Assembly: GCF_036322585.1 (NCBI RefSeq)
Contig: NZ_AP024600.1
Location: 4,154,001 to 4,218,000 of the forward strand
DNA from: Luteolibacter sp. LG18
Lineage (GTDB): Bacteria; Verrucomicrobiota; Verrucomicrobiia; Verrucomicrobiales; Akkermansiaceae
Reading direction: 5' to 3'
DNA: 64,000 nt
In this document: piece after piece, positions 17,958 through 27,043 of the stretch
Layout of the letters: each line of letters starts with the position of its first letter
Position numbering within the stretch: the first letter of the stretch is position 1
Program-made: the position numbers and the translations under genes
The notes under the pieces: generated by a model
What the model was told of the DNA's origin: nothing
Databases searched by the model: none
Seen by the model: only the letters and a program-made list of their open reading frames with translations

Positions 17958-20066
17958 ATGAACCGAAACCTGCACATTCTAAGTAAAATATTCCTGTCCA
18001 TGCTGGTCGGCAATTCACTGGCTGCTGCTGCCCCGGTCGTTCTCCAGGCAAAGTCGGGTAGTGGTCAAGTGCTGGAGCAAGTGCCGGTTCAGGTGAATGG
18101 CCGGGAGACCAGGGTATGGAGCTGTGAGGAGAAGTCCGGAGCCGTGAGCTTCAGGTCAGCCAATGAGATCGCAATTCCAGCCAGCGGCGTTCTTTACCTG
18201 AAGGTTGCGTATCTGGATGAAGGCTATGGCAAATTGAACGTGCAACTCATTCCGGATGGCGGCAAGGCGATCAAGCCGGACCGGCTTCTAGGCTGTCAGC
18301 GGACGAACTCCGGCAAGGTCGTTTCCGCCATGATGCGGATGAGCGGGATACCGGTTTCAGGAAAGGGCGGGATCTCGGTCAGGGTCGGGATCGAACGATC
18401 GGCCGGGGTGAAGCTCGCCATCGGGAGTGTCAGCCTGCAGGAGGGTCCGTTTGAAGAGGCGGCCTTCAAATACGTCATTTCCGATCCGTGGAATGGTCCA
18501 TACCGGGGACCGCGGGTGAAGCCGGCGGACAACAGCACGCTGAAAGGGAAGGTGATGGCGGGCTATCAAGGATGGTTCCGCACGCCGAACGATCCGGAGG
18601 GCAGGGGATGGGTGCATTGGGGGAATATCCAGGATGGCTTGTTCACCACCGACATGTGGCCTGACACCTCGCAGTATCCGCCTTCGGCGCTTGAGAAGGC
18701 GGCCGACGTGAAGTTGAAGAGCGGCAAGCAGGCGTATTTGTTTTCCTCGGCCTGGCCCGGAGTGGTGGACACGCATTTCCGTTGGATGCGGGAGCACGAC
18801 ATTGATGGCGCCTTCCTGCAGCGATTTGTATCGGATGATTTCAATTCGATCAAAGGCGGTCCCGAGTGGGTGCTTGCGAACGTTCGCGCCGCGGCCAACC
18901 GCGAGGGGCGCATCTGGGCGGTGGAATACGACGTGAGCGGCTATCCCGACGCCAAGCTTCTGGAGACACTCAAGACCGACTGGAAGTGGTTCGTGGATCG
19001 ATTCCATGTCCTCGACGATCCCAGCTATGCCCGTGAAGGCGGCAAGCCGGTGGTCTTCATCTGGGGGATGCCATTTACCAACAGGAATATCTCGCCGGAA
19101 ACCGCCAATGCCGTGGCTGACTTCTTCAAGAACGATCCGAAGTACGGTGGGAACCACCTCATCGGAGGGATTCCGGGAAATTGGCGGAAAATGGACGCGC
19201 CGTGGCAGGAGCATTTCAAGAAGTATGACAGCGTTCTCTCATGGATGTCGCAGTCTTATGCCGAGGACGTGGCGGATTTCGGGAAACTGGGTCTTTCCTA
19301 TCATGCGCATGTGAAGCCCGGGTTCTCCTGGGCCAATCTCAAGCATTTGCCGTCCGGTGATATGACCACGCAGTATACGCCGCGCGATGGTGGCCGATTT
19401 TACTGGAACCAGATTTCCAAAGCGGCCAAGGCCGGATCGGACCGGATGTTTGTCGGGATGTTCGACGAGTATGACGAAGCCACGGCCATCATGCCGATGA
19501 GTGACGATTCCCCGCCAACGCCAACGCGACCCGGGGTCGGCGCGACTTTTTATGACGGGCTCAACGCGCAGGAGCACGGTGAATTCGTCCGGCTGCCGCA
19601 GGTGGAAGTTGAACTGGGAGCGTCGAGGCCCACCAAGGGTGTTGCCGTGGACAATTTCTTTGTCCGCATGGGTGGCCGGATCGCTTTCCCCGTCACGGGT
19701 GAATACACGTTCTCGATCGAAGGGGTTCCAGGAGATGACGTGGAGTTGTTTTCCAATGGATCGAAAATCCTAGCGGCAAAAAATCTGAATGACGTGGCGA
19801 CGACCTCGAAGCCTCTGACGTTCACTGCCGGATCGACCATGGATTACCGTTTGGACTACCGCCATCGAACGGGTAGGGGAACCCTCCGTCTGCTGTGGGA
19901 GTGTCAAGGCGTGCCGCGGCAGCCCGTGCCACCGAATGCCCTGCAGGACGCCTGGGGGCGCTTCATCACCAACGAAGGCAAGCCTCCCAAGCATTGGCTG
20001 AATCTGACCAAAATGGGCAAGGAAATGATCATCGGAAAGCGCCCGTGGGATTCTCCAATGCCATGA
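17958..20066 (+). CDS. Secreted GH71/99-like protein with N-terminal accessory and C-terminal PA14 domains
   Basis: 702 residues. A signal peptide (MNRNLHILSKIFLSMLVGNS..) is followed by a roughly 150-residue beta-rich region of unknown family. The GH99/GH71-like core starts with GKVMAGYQGWF at about residue 199 and continues through HFRWMREHDIDGAFLQRF, VVFIWGMPFTNRN and MFVGMFDEYDEATAI. A PA14-like module occupies about 530-665 (NFFVRMGGRIAFPVTGEYTF, then LRLLWE), a typical glycan-binding domain. It is a paralogue of the shorter protein at 7075-8394. The element at 17832 lies 104 bp upstream. The next gene starts 142 bp downstream on the same strand, so a longer transcript into the haem-propeller operon is possible. 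Confidence 0.82.
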   Translation: MNRNLHILSKIFLSMLVGNSLAAAAPVVLQAKSGSGQVLEQVPVQVNGRETRVWSCEEKSGAVSFRSANEIAIPASGVLYLKVAYLDEGYGKLNVQLIPDGGKAIKPDRLLGCQRTNSGKVVSAMMRMSGIPVSGKGGISVRVGIERSAGVKLAIGSVSLQEGPFEEAAFKYVISDPWNGPYRGPRVKPADNSTLKGKVMAGYQGWFRTPNDPEGRGWVHWGNIQDGLFTTDMWPDTSQYPPSALEKAADVKLKSGKQAYLFSSAWPGVVDTHFRWMREHDIDGAFLQRFVSDDFNSIKGGPEWVLANVRAAANREGRIWAVEYDVSGYPDAKLLETLKTDWKWFVDRFHVLDDPSYAREGGKPVVFIWGMPFTNRNISPETANAVADFFKNDPKYGGNHLIGGIPGNWRKMDAPWQEHFKKYDSVLSWMSQSYAEDVADFGKLGLSYHAHVKPGFSWANLKHLPSGDMTTQYTPRDGGRFYWNQISKAAKAGSDRMFVGMFDEYDEATAIMPMSDDSPPTPTRPGVGATFYDGLNAQEHGEFVRLPQVEVELGASRPTKGVAVDNFFVRMGGRIAFPVTGEYTFSIEGVPGDDVELFSNGSKILAAKNLNDVATTSKPLTFTAGSTMDYRLDYRHRTGRGTLRLLWECQGVPRQPVPPNALQDAWGRFITNEGKPPKHWLNLTKMGKEMIIGKRPWDSPMP

Positions 20067-20208
20067 ACCGAGTCCGGTCCGTAGCCCGGAAGGATTTCCA
20101 GCTTATCGCGGCGACTGCGTTGGCGCCGTGTCCAACCCATCGGAATCAAGCCCATCAGAAGGATGCCGTCCGCTCGTTGCCGGGGGCGATTGTTCAATCA
20201 TTGATATT

Positions 20209-22773
20209 ATGAAATACCATATCCTGTTTTCGTGCATCGCCACGATTGCTGTCTGTCAGGGGCAATCCGCGGAATTTCCCAAAATGCCACCCGTTCAGGC
20301 GAGGACTCCGGAGGAGGCGGCCAAGAGCTTCCTGTTGCCGGAAGGCTACCGTCTGCAACTCGTCCTGAGTGAACCCGAGATCACGGATCCGGTCGTGACC
20401 GTTTTCGACGGGGACGGACGGATGTTCGTCGCGGAAATGCGGACCTACATGAATGACATCGACGGAAACGACCAACGGAAGGCGACGAGCCGCATTTCGA
20501 TGCACACTGACACGGACGGAGATGGCACTTATGACAAGCATTCCGTCTTCGTGGACAATCTGGTTTTGCCTCGCATGATCCTGCCACTGGGCAAGGGGCA
20601 GATCGTGGTCAATGAGACCGACTCGCTGGATCTCTACCTCTACACCGATACAAACGGCGACGGTGTGGCGGACAAGAAGGAGCTTTGGTGGCAAGGCGGG
20701 CCGCGCGGCGGCAATTTGGAACACCAGCCCAGCGGTTTGATCTGGGCGATCGATAACGCCATCTACACGACCTACAACAACTTCCGCCTGCGTTGGACGC
20801 CCACGGGTGTCAAAAAAGAGGCAACGGCTCCAAATGAAGGGCAATGGGGCCTCGGTCAGGATAATCACGGCAGCCTCTATTACGTGAACGCCGGTGGCGA
20901 AAAGGGGCCCATCAGTTTCCAGGCTCCCGTGGTTTACGGCATGTTCAATCCGCCGGACCAATTCGCAAATGGCTTCAAGGAGCTCTTCCCGGCGGCCGGG
21001 GTGCGGGATTTCCAGGGTGGATTGAGCCGGGTGCGCGAGCCGGAAGGCACGCTCAAGGGATTCACCTCGGGAGCCGGCATCGAGGTGTTCCGAGGCGACC
21101 AGCTTCCCAGTGAACTGCTGGGGGACGTGTTCTTCGGCGAACCGGTGGGACGCATGGTCCGCCGTTCGAAAGTCACGCTGGACGGCGGACTGAAGGTGCT
21201 GAGCAACCCCTATCAGGATCAGAAATCCGAGTTCCTCCGGTCCACGGATCTTTGCTTTCGGCCGGTCAACATGACGACCTCCCCGGATGGCACGATGTGC
21301 ATCACCGATATGTATCGCGGTATCATCCAGGAATCCGCCTGGGTCAATCCAGGGAGCTATCTGCGGAAGGTCGTCGAACAATACAGCTTCGACAAAGTCA
21401 CCGGTCGGGGGCGCATCTGGCGTCTCGTCCATACCTCGACAAAGCCCGTGAAACAGCCGCGGATGTATGAGGAAACGACCGCCCAATTGGTGGAACACTT
21501 GGCCCACCCCAACGGCTGGTGGCGTGATACGGCGCAACGCCTGATCGTTCTGAGGCAGGACATGTCGGTGGTTCCCGCGCTTGAAAAGATGGCTCGCAGC
21601 CATCCGCAGTATCTGGCGCGCCTCCACGCGCTCTGGACCTTGCAGGGTCTCGATGCCGCAACGCCCGCGCTCGTGCGCGAGAAAATGGCGGACTCCGATC
21701 CACATGTCCGCGCCGGGGCCATCCGCGTGAGCGAAACGTTGTTCCGGCAGGGTGATGCGTCGTTCCAGTCCGACATCGAGAAACTCGCACAGGACTCCGA
21801 TCCGAACGTGGTGCTTCAGGCGTGCATGACCGCCAAGTATCTGGCCTGGCCCAACCACATGAAACTCGTGTCCGGCACGGTGCTGAAATCGACAGCCAAG
21901 GGTATCAAGGAGATCGGGGCCTATCTCACGCTGCCCCCAGGCCAAAAGCTGACCGAATATTCGGAAAAGGAGCGCGCGGTGATGAAGCGAGGCGAGGAAA
22001 TCTATTCGACCATCTGTGCCAGTTGCCACGGTCAGAACGGTCTCGGGATCGAGGTTGCTGGCTCGAAGGGGGCCATGCTGGCTCCGCCTTTTGCAGGTTC
22101 CAAGACCATCACCAACAATCCGAAAGGGGGGGTCTACGTGCTCCTGAAGGGACTTGAAGGCGAGATCGCGGGCAAGAAGTACGAGGGCCTCATGATACCG
22201 ATGGCCAGCAACGATGACGAATGGATCGCCGCGGTTGTCAGCTATGTCCGCAACAGCTTTGGGAATCGGGGTTCCTTCGTGACGCCGTCCGATGTGGCCC
22301 AGGCGCGCAAAGATACATCCAATCGCAGTGGGCCGTGGACCTATCAGGAACTTCAAGACAGTCTTCCCCAGATCGTCCCGTTGCAACGAATGAAGCTCAG
22401 TGCGAGCGTCAATGGTGCTGATGCGAGGAAGGCGGCTGATGGCAGCCCGGATACCCGTTACTCCACAGGCAAGGGCATGGAGCCTGGCATGTGGTTCCAG
22501 ATCGAACTGGACAAGGAAACGCCCGTCCTTGGGGTCACCCTTGATTTCCGAAACTCGCCCAACGACTATCCACGCGGCTATGAAGTCGCCGTTTCAAAAG
22601 ACGGCAAGCAGTGGGATCCGCCCATCGTCAGGGGTGACGGGAAGAAGGGGCCGATCATTGAAATCCCATTGAACTCGACGCCCGCGAAATTCATCAGGAT
22701 CACCCAGTTGGGATCCGCCGGCAACCATTGGTCGATCCATGAGTTGCAGGTGATGGAAGATTCGAAAAAATAA
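20209..22773 (+). CDS. PVC-type haem-binding beta-propeller protein with HEAT, cytochrome c and F5/8-type C domains
   Basis: 854 residues from the ATG at 20209, which begins a signal peptide (MKYHILFSCIATIAVCQGQS). The N-terminal half is the propeller typical of large PVC haem proteins (SFLLPEGYRLQLVLSEPEIT, then DGDGRMFVAEMRTYMNDIDG). HEAT-like repeats follow. A class I cytochrome c domain has CASCH at about residues 603-607, with a methionine-containing segment (YEGLMIPMASNDDEW) as likely distal ligand. The end is a discoidin-like sugar-binding domain (MKLSASVNGADARKAADGSP). The family is expected to be periplasmic, oxidising a carbohydrate-derived substrate and passing electrons to cytochromes; the reaction is not established. 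It leads a tight operon with ThuA, cytochrome c and propeller genes. Confidence 0.83.
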   Translation: MKYHILFSCIATIAVCQGQSAEFPKMPPVQARTPEEAAKSFLLPEGYRLQLVLSEPEITDPVVTVFDGDGRMFVAEMRTYMNDIDGNDQRKATSRISMHTDTDGDGTYDKHSVFVDNLVLPRMILPLGKGQIVVNETDSLDLYLYTDTNGDGVADKKELWWQGGPRGGNLEHQPSGLIWAIDNAIYTTYNNFRLRWTPTGVKKEATAPNEGQWGLGQDNHGSLYYVNAGGEKGPISFQAPVVYGMFNPPDQFANGFKELFPAAGVRDFQGGLSRVREPEGTLKGFTSGAGIEVFRGDQLPSELLGDVFFGEPVGRMVRRSKVTLDGGLKVLSNPYQDQKSEFLRSTDLCFRPVNMTTSPDGTMCITDMYRGIIQESAWVNPGSYLRKVVEQYSFDKVTGRGRIWRLVHTSTKPVKQPRMYEETTAQLVEHLAHPNGWWRDTAQRLIVLRQDMSVVPALEKMARSHPQYLARLHALWTLQGLDAATPALVREKMADSDPHVRAGAIRVSETLFRQGDASFQSDIEKLAQDSDPNVVLQACMTAKYLAWPNHMKLVSGTVLKSTAKGIKEIGAYLTLPPGQKLTEYSEKERAVMKRGEEIYSTICASCHGQNGLGIEVAGSKGAMLAPPFAGSKTITNNPKGGVYVLLKGLEGEIAGKKYEGLMIPMASNDDEWIAAVVSYVRNSFGNRGSFVTPSDVAQARKDTSNRSGPWTYQELQDSLPQIVPLQRMKLSASVNGADARKAADGSPDTRYSTGKGMEPGMWFQIELDKETPVLGVTLDFRNSPNDYPRGYEVAVSKDGKQWDPPIVRGDGKKGPIIEIPLNSTPAKFIRITQLGSAGNHWSIHELQVMEDSKK

Positions 22774-22802
22774 GAATCCGAAAATTACCACCATCCATCC
22801 GC

Positions 22803-23723
22803 ATGATTTCGTTCAGATCCTTCATCACGACCTCCATCGCCTCACTTCTCTGGTGTGGCACGGTTTTCTCCGCGCCTGCGGAGAAGGTCCGGGTCCTGCT
22901 CATCACCGGCCAGAACAACCACGACTGGATTCACAGCACGCCGGTGATCGAGGGGCTTCTGGAAGAAACCGGCCGCTTCGACGTCACCGTCAGCACCACC
23001 CCGTCCAAGGAAGCCCCGGAAGACGCGTGGAATGACTGGAATCCCAAGTTCAAGAACTACGACGTCGTGCTCAGCGACTACAACGGCAAGATGTGGCCGG
23101 AAACGGTGAAGGCCAATTTTGTCAGCTATGTGAACGACGGCGGTCGCGTGACCCTCGTCCACGCCGCAAACAACGCTTTCACCGGATGGACGGAATTCGA
23201 AACCATGGCCGGTCTGCTCTGGCGCAATGCCAGTTATGGAGACCGCCTCTATCTGGATGAGAACCTGAAGCTCGTTCGCCAGACTAAAGGCGAGGGCGTG
23301 AGCGGCGGTCATGGAGCGGGCCACGCTTATCAGATCACCACCCGCGACGATCAGAACCCGATCTTCAAGGGCTTGCCGAAGGTGTGGATGCATGTGAGCG
23401 ACGAACTCTATCACGGTCAACGTGGCCCAGCGGAGAATGTCCACATCCTTGCGACGGCGTTTTCATCGACGGAAAGCAAGGGCACGGGTGTCCACGAGCC
23501 GATGGTTTGGTGGATTCCTTACGGCAAGGGCAAGGTGATCACATTGGTTCCCGGTCATCTCGGCGAGAACAGCAAGTATCCCACCACCTACGATTGCGTT
23601 GGCCTCCGAACCGTCCTGCAGCGGTCCGTTGAATGGGTCGCGACGGACAAGGTGACGATCCCGGTGCCGGAGAACTTTCCAACCGCCGACACGATCGGAG
23701 TGGTCGCCCAACCAGTACACTAA
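22803..23723 (+). CDS. Secreted ThuA-like domain protein
   Basis: 306 residues, ATG at 22803, 29 bp after the haem-propeller stop. A signal peptide (MISFRSFITTSIASLLWCGT..) precedes the ThuA (trehalose-utilisation, glutamine-amidotransferase-like) fold: VRVLLITGQNNHDWIHSTPV, DVVLSDYNGKMWPE, GGRVTLVHAANNAFTGW, and near the end VWWIPYGKGKVITLVPGHLG. The catalytic cysteine of true amidotransferases is absent from the VLVHAANN-type elbow. In rhizobia ThuAB takes part in 3-keto-trehalose metabolism. Here the neighbouring cytochromes suggest work on an oxidised sugar in the periplasm (inference). Spacing to the next gene is 30 bp. Confidence 0.82.
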   Translation: MISFRSFITTSIASLLWCGTVFSAPAEKVRVLLITGQNNHDWIHSTPVIEGLLEETGRFDVTVSTTPSKEAPEDAWNDWNPKFKNYDVVLSDYNGKMWPETVKANFVSYVNDGGRVTLVHAANNAFTGWTEFETMAGLLWRNASYGDRLYLDENLKLVRQTKGEGVSGGHGAGHAYQITTRDDQNPIFKGLPKVWMHVSDELYHGQRGPAENVHILATAFSSTESKGTGVHEPMVWWIPYGKGKVITLVPGHLGENSKYPTTYDCVGLRTVLQRSVEWVATDKVTIPVPENFPTADTIGVVAQPVH

Positions 23724-23753
23724 GCGGGCAACTACCTATCCCACATTCATCCG

Positions 23754-25334
23754 ATGATTCTTCGTACTCCAGTCATTTTGTTAGCAACGGCCTCCTTGTC
23801 GTGGGGAGACGGGCCTGCCGATTTCACTACCTATTGTTCAGCCTGTCACGGTGCCGACGGAATGGGGGCGTCCAATGGAACATTCCCTCCGCTGGCAGGA
23901 AGCCCGTGGGTCGCGGGGGATCCGGATCGCGCGATCAAGGTGGTGTTGAACGGTCTGGAAGGTCCGGTGACGGTGGGAGAAAAGACCTACAATCTCGAAA
24001 TGCCTCCACACGGTGGGATGCTCAAGGACGACCAGATCGCCGGTATTCTCACCTACGTCCGGTCGAGCTGGGGTAACAAGCATCAGCCCGTCACTGCGGC
24101 GCAGGTTTCCGCCATCCGCTCGGCGACCGCCAAACGCTCCGGTCACTGGACCTCTGACGAATTGGCAAAGCTGCATCCGTTGGAGGCGACCAAGCCGCCC
24201 ATCAAGAATCTCATTTCCAAGGTCTATCACGGCGATTGGACGAAACTCCCTGACTATTCCACGCTCGAGGCAAAGTCCGTCGAGGAGGAACGCGAGGGGG
24301 TGATCAGCGTCTATCAATCCGACAGGAAGAACCACTATGGCATCGTCTGGGACGGTGAGATCGAGATTGCCGAGGAAGGCCGCTACACGGTGCAATTGAG
24401 TGTGGACGATGCCGCCGCTGTTTCCATCGATGGCAACCAATTGCTGAAAATAGACGGCACTGGACCGATGGGCCCGGGGCGAACCAGGGAAGCCGTCGTA
24501 GCCCTGACAAAGGGCGACCACAAGATCCACATCGATTATCTGGAGGTCACGGGAGGCAAAGGCATTTTCCTGGGTTTGAAAAGAGAAGGGGACAAAAGCT
24601 GGAAGGTGCTTTCAGCCAAGGTGGGCACTTCGGATGGCAAGCAGATTCCACCGATCCCAGTGGCTCCAGGAGCTGGGGAAGCGGTGATGTATCGCAATTT
24701 CATCGAGGATGTTTCTCCCCGCGCCATCGGTGTGGGTTACGACGGCGGGGTGAATCTGGCATTCAGCGCGGACAACCTTGCCGTTTCCCTTCTCTGGACC
24801 GGTGCATTCATCGATGCTGGTCGCCACTGGACCGACCGCGGCCAGGGCAACCAGCAGCCGTCCGGTGAAAACGTCATCCACCTCGGCAATCTCCCGGGCT
24901 TCGCTCAACTCGCGTCCCCAGATGCCCCATGGCCGAAGCTACCGGAGGATTCGCTGCCGTTCCGATTCAGGGGATACAAGCTGAACGCGGCCCAGCAACC
25001 CACTTTCATCTACGATCTGGGAGATGTGCGGGTGACCGATTCGCCGATGCCGGAGTTCAGCGCCGACGGCAGGAAACTTTCACTCCATCGCGTGTTGGGA
25101 TTCAACAATCGGAGTTCCTCACCCTTGAAGGTATCCATGCTGCTGGCGCAGAACGAGGAGCTGGCAGAGCGATCGGACCGCGCCTTCGTTCTCGAAGGGA
25201 GTTCCGTCCTGCTTCTCGGCGAGGGGGTTAAATCCCGGCCGTCGATCCGCGGTAACGGGAAATCCAAACAACTCATCCTGCCGCTGGAGATCCCGCAGGG
25301 CGAGAGCCAGGTCTCGCTGAAATACCAATGGTGA
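23754..25334 (+). CDS. Secreted cytochrome c with PA14-like domain
   Basis: 526 residues, ATG at 23754. A short leader (MILRTPVILLATASLSWGDG) is followed at once by a class I cytochrome c domain with CSACH at residues 28-32 and an axial-methionine region (NLEMPPHGGMLKDDQIAGIL). A PA14-like segment follows (about 185-275; YTVQLSVDDAAAVSIDGNQL). The remaining 240 residues, including GYDGGVNLAFSADNLAVSLL, belong to a family often found with PVC haem-propeller proteins but without a name I can give. The order cytochrome then sugar-binding module suggests a carrier docked on carbohydrate-bound partners. The stop overlaps a possible upstream start of the next gene, supporting co-translation. Confidence 0.75.
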   Translation: MILRTPVILLATASLSWGDGPADFTTYCSACHGADGMGASNGTFPPLAGSPWVAGDPDRAIKVVLNGLEGPVTVGEKTYNLEMPPHGGMLKDDQIAGILTYVRSSWGNKHQPVTAAQVSAIRSATAKRSGHWTSDELAKLHPLEATKPPIKNLISKVYHGDWTKLPDYSTLEAKSVEEEREGVISVYQSDRKNHYGIVWDGEIEIAEEGRYTVQLSVDDAAAVSIDGNQLLKIDGTGPMGPGRTREAVVALTKGDHKIHIDYLEVTGGKGIFLGLKREGDKSWKVLSAKVGTSDGKQIPPIPVAPGAGEAVMYRNFIEDVSPRAIGVGYDGGVNLAFSADNLAVSLLWTGAFIDAGRHWTDRGQGNQQPSGENVIHLGNLPGFAQLASPDAPWPKLPEDSLPFRFRGYKLNAAQQPTFIYDLGDVRVTDSPMPEFSADGRKLSLHRVLGFNNRSSSPLKVSMLLAQNEELAERSDRAFVLEGSSVLLLGEGVKSRPSIRGNGKSKQLILPLEIPQGESQVSLKYQW

Positions 25335-25357
25335 ATCTCACATCGTCTTCTGTCTTC

Positions 25358-26806
25358 ATGAAATCCATTCTTGCCGTTCTTGCGGGCATTCCGGCGGCCA
25401 TCGCCCAACCTGTTCAGTCCGATTACTATCTTCGTGAGGAAATCCCTCTTCCCAAGGATGAGGTGATGGAAGTCAGCTCCATCGCGCTGATGCCTGGCCG
25501 GAAGGTCGCCGTCGCCACGCGTCGCGGAGACGTCTGGATCTGCGAGGGGGCCTACGAAGCGGATCTTTCGAAAGTGAAATGGTCGCGTTTTGCCCGCAAC
25601 CTGCACGAGCCGCTCGGCATGTTTTACAAGGACGGCTCCCTCACTCTGACACAGCGCCCCGAGGTAACCCGCCTGCGTGATACGAATAACGACGGCAGAG
25701 CGGATGCTTTTGAAACGCTCGGCTCCGGTTGGGGAATCAGCGGCGATTACCACGAATACGCCTTCGGCTCCGAGCCGGACAAGAACGGCGACATCTGGGT
25801 CGCCCTGTGTCTCACCGGATCCATGGGTGCGAAATCGCAGTGGCGAGGCTGGGCAATGCGCGTCACCGCCAAGGGGGAGGTGATCCCTGCCGTATCCGGT
25901 CTCCGCTCGCCGGGCGGAATCGGAAGCAACGCGGAGGGTGACCTGTTTTTCACGGACAACCAGGGACCTTGGAACGGGTCTTCCTCTCTCAAATGGCTCA
26001 AGCCCGGTTCGTTCCAGGGCAATCCCAGCGGCAATATCTACTATACCCAGACCGACGAGATCGGTCCGCGCCCGCCGGATCCGACGAACGAGAGCCGCAT
26101 CGTCAGCGAGCGGCGGAGAATTCCGGCATTCGTCCCGCCGGCGGTGGTCTTCCCGCATGCCAAGGTTGGCAACTCGCCAACGGGCATCGCGGTTGATCTA
26201 TCGAAAGGGAAATTCGGTCCGTGGGAAAAACAACTCTACGTGGGCGAGCAGACCCAATCGCAGGTGCAGCGCGTTTGTCTGGAAAAAGTCAACGGGCTCT
26301 ACCAAGGCGCGGTGTTTCATTTTCTTGAGGGATTCGAAGCCGGGATCATTCCGGTGCGTTTCGATCCGCAGGACGGCACGATATTCGTGGGTGGCAGCAA
26401 CCGGGGATGGGGCAGCCGCGGCAGCAAGCCGTTCACCTTTGAGCGTGTTCGCTGGAATGGAAAAGTTCCCTTTGAAATCAAGGAGATGAAAGCCAGACCC
26501 GACGGGTTCGAGTTGACGTTTACCGAGCCGATCGACCCGAAAACCGGATCAGACATCGCGAGCTATCCCATGAAGTCGTGGACCTACATTTATCAAGCCG
26601 CCTACGGAAGTCCCGAAGTCGATTTGAGCGAACCAAAGGTGGTGGAGGCCAAGGTCTCTGGTGACGGGCTGTCTGTCAGGTTGAAAGTGAAGGGCCTGGT
26701 GCAAGGCAATGTCCACTACCTCGATGGAAAGGCGCTGCGTTCGGCCAAGAATGGAGCCCTGCTCCATCCCGAAGCCTGGTATACGCTGAACGAGATCCCG
26801 AAGTAA
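25358..26806 (+). CDS. Secreted propeller protein (glucose/sorbosone dehydrogenase-like)
   Basis: 482 residues from the ATG at 25358, which gives a clean signal peptide (MKSILAVLAGIPAAIAQ). An ATG at 25328 in the same frame overlaps the preceding stop as ATGGTGA, so translational coupling from there is possible. Propeller repeats are seen in VSSIALMPGRKVAVATRRGD, EPLGMFYKDGSL, RDTNNDGRADAFETL, SPGGIGSNAEGDLFFTDNQG and IIPVRFDPQDGTIFVGGSNR. No CxxCH is present, so unlike its neighbours it is not a c-type cytochrome. It is the last gene of the haem-propeller/ThuA/cytochrome operon and plausibly the oxidoreductase or binding partner of the two cytochromes (inference). Confidence 0.75.
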   Translation: MKSILAVLAGIPAAIAQPVQSDYYLREEIPLPKDEVMEVSSIALMPGRKVAVATRRGDVWICEGAYEADLSKVKWSRFARNLHEPLGMFYKDGSLTLTQRPEVTRLRDTNNDGRADAFETLGSGWGISGDYHEYAFGSEPDKNGDIWVALCLTGSMGAKSQWRGWAMRVTAKGEVIPAVSGLRSPGGIGSNAEGDLFFTDNQGPWNGSSSLKWLKPGSFQGNPSGNIYYTQTDEIGPRPPDPTNESRIVSERRRIPAFVPPAVVFPHAKVGNSPTGIAVDLSKGKFGPWEKQLYVGEQTQSQVQRVCLEKVNGLYQGAVFHFLEGFEAGIIPVRFDPQDGTIFVGGSNRGWGSRGSKPFTFERVRWNGKVPFEIKEMKARPDGFELTFTEPIDPKTGSDIASYPMKSWTYIYQAAYGSPEVDLSEPKVVEAKVSGDGLSVRLKVKGLVQGNVHYLDGKALRSAKNGALLHPEAWYTLNEIPK

Positions 26807-26874
26807 CAGGGGAGTCGGTCATCCTCCTGTTGGTTGCAGAGGCCGTCCGTGACCCGGGAGCACGTTTGCCCGGG

Positions 26875-26895
26875 TGTCCCCGCTTTGGGGACTAT
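26875..26895 (+). promoter_or_regulatory. Palindromic upstream element, copy 6 (second sialate O-acetylesterase)
   Basis: TGTCCCCGCTTTGGGGACTA plus T, an exact consensus match, 148 bp before the start at 27044. A small inverted repeat ATTCCG (26900-26905) / CGGAAT (26914-26919) follows immediately. Confidence 0.65.
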
Positions 26896-27043
26896 CTATA
26901 TTCCGTCATCTGGCGGAATACTCGGTATGAAAGAAGGAATACGCGTCCATGGCGAAGTAGTCCCTGCAATCCCTGAAATTTCGTGCGCGAAACAGACCCT
27001 GCGCAATGGGTCATCATCGCCTGCTGCTGTCGCAAATCTCACC

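Noticed and set aside
20194..22386. A 730-codon open frame antisense to the haem-propeller gene
   Set aside because: The sense strand encodes clear propeller, CASCH and discoidin motifs in an operon; the antisense product has no recognisable family.
26834..27043. N-terminal extension of the second sialate O-acetylesterase to an upstream ATG
   Set aside because: It would translate through the palindromic element and place the signal peptide 70 residues inside. The ATG at 27044 starts directly on the signal peptide.
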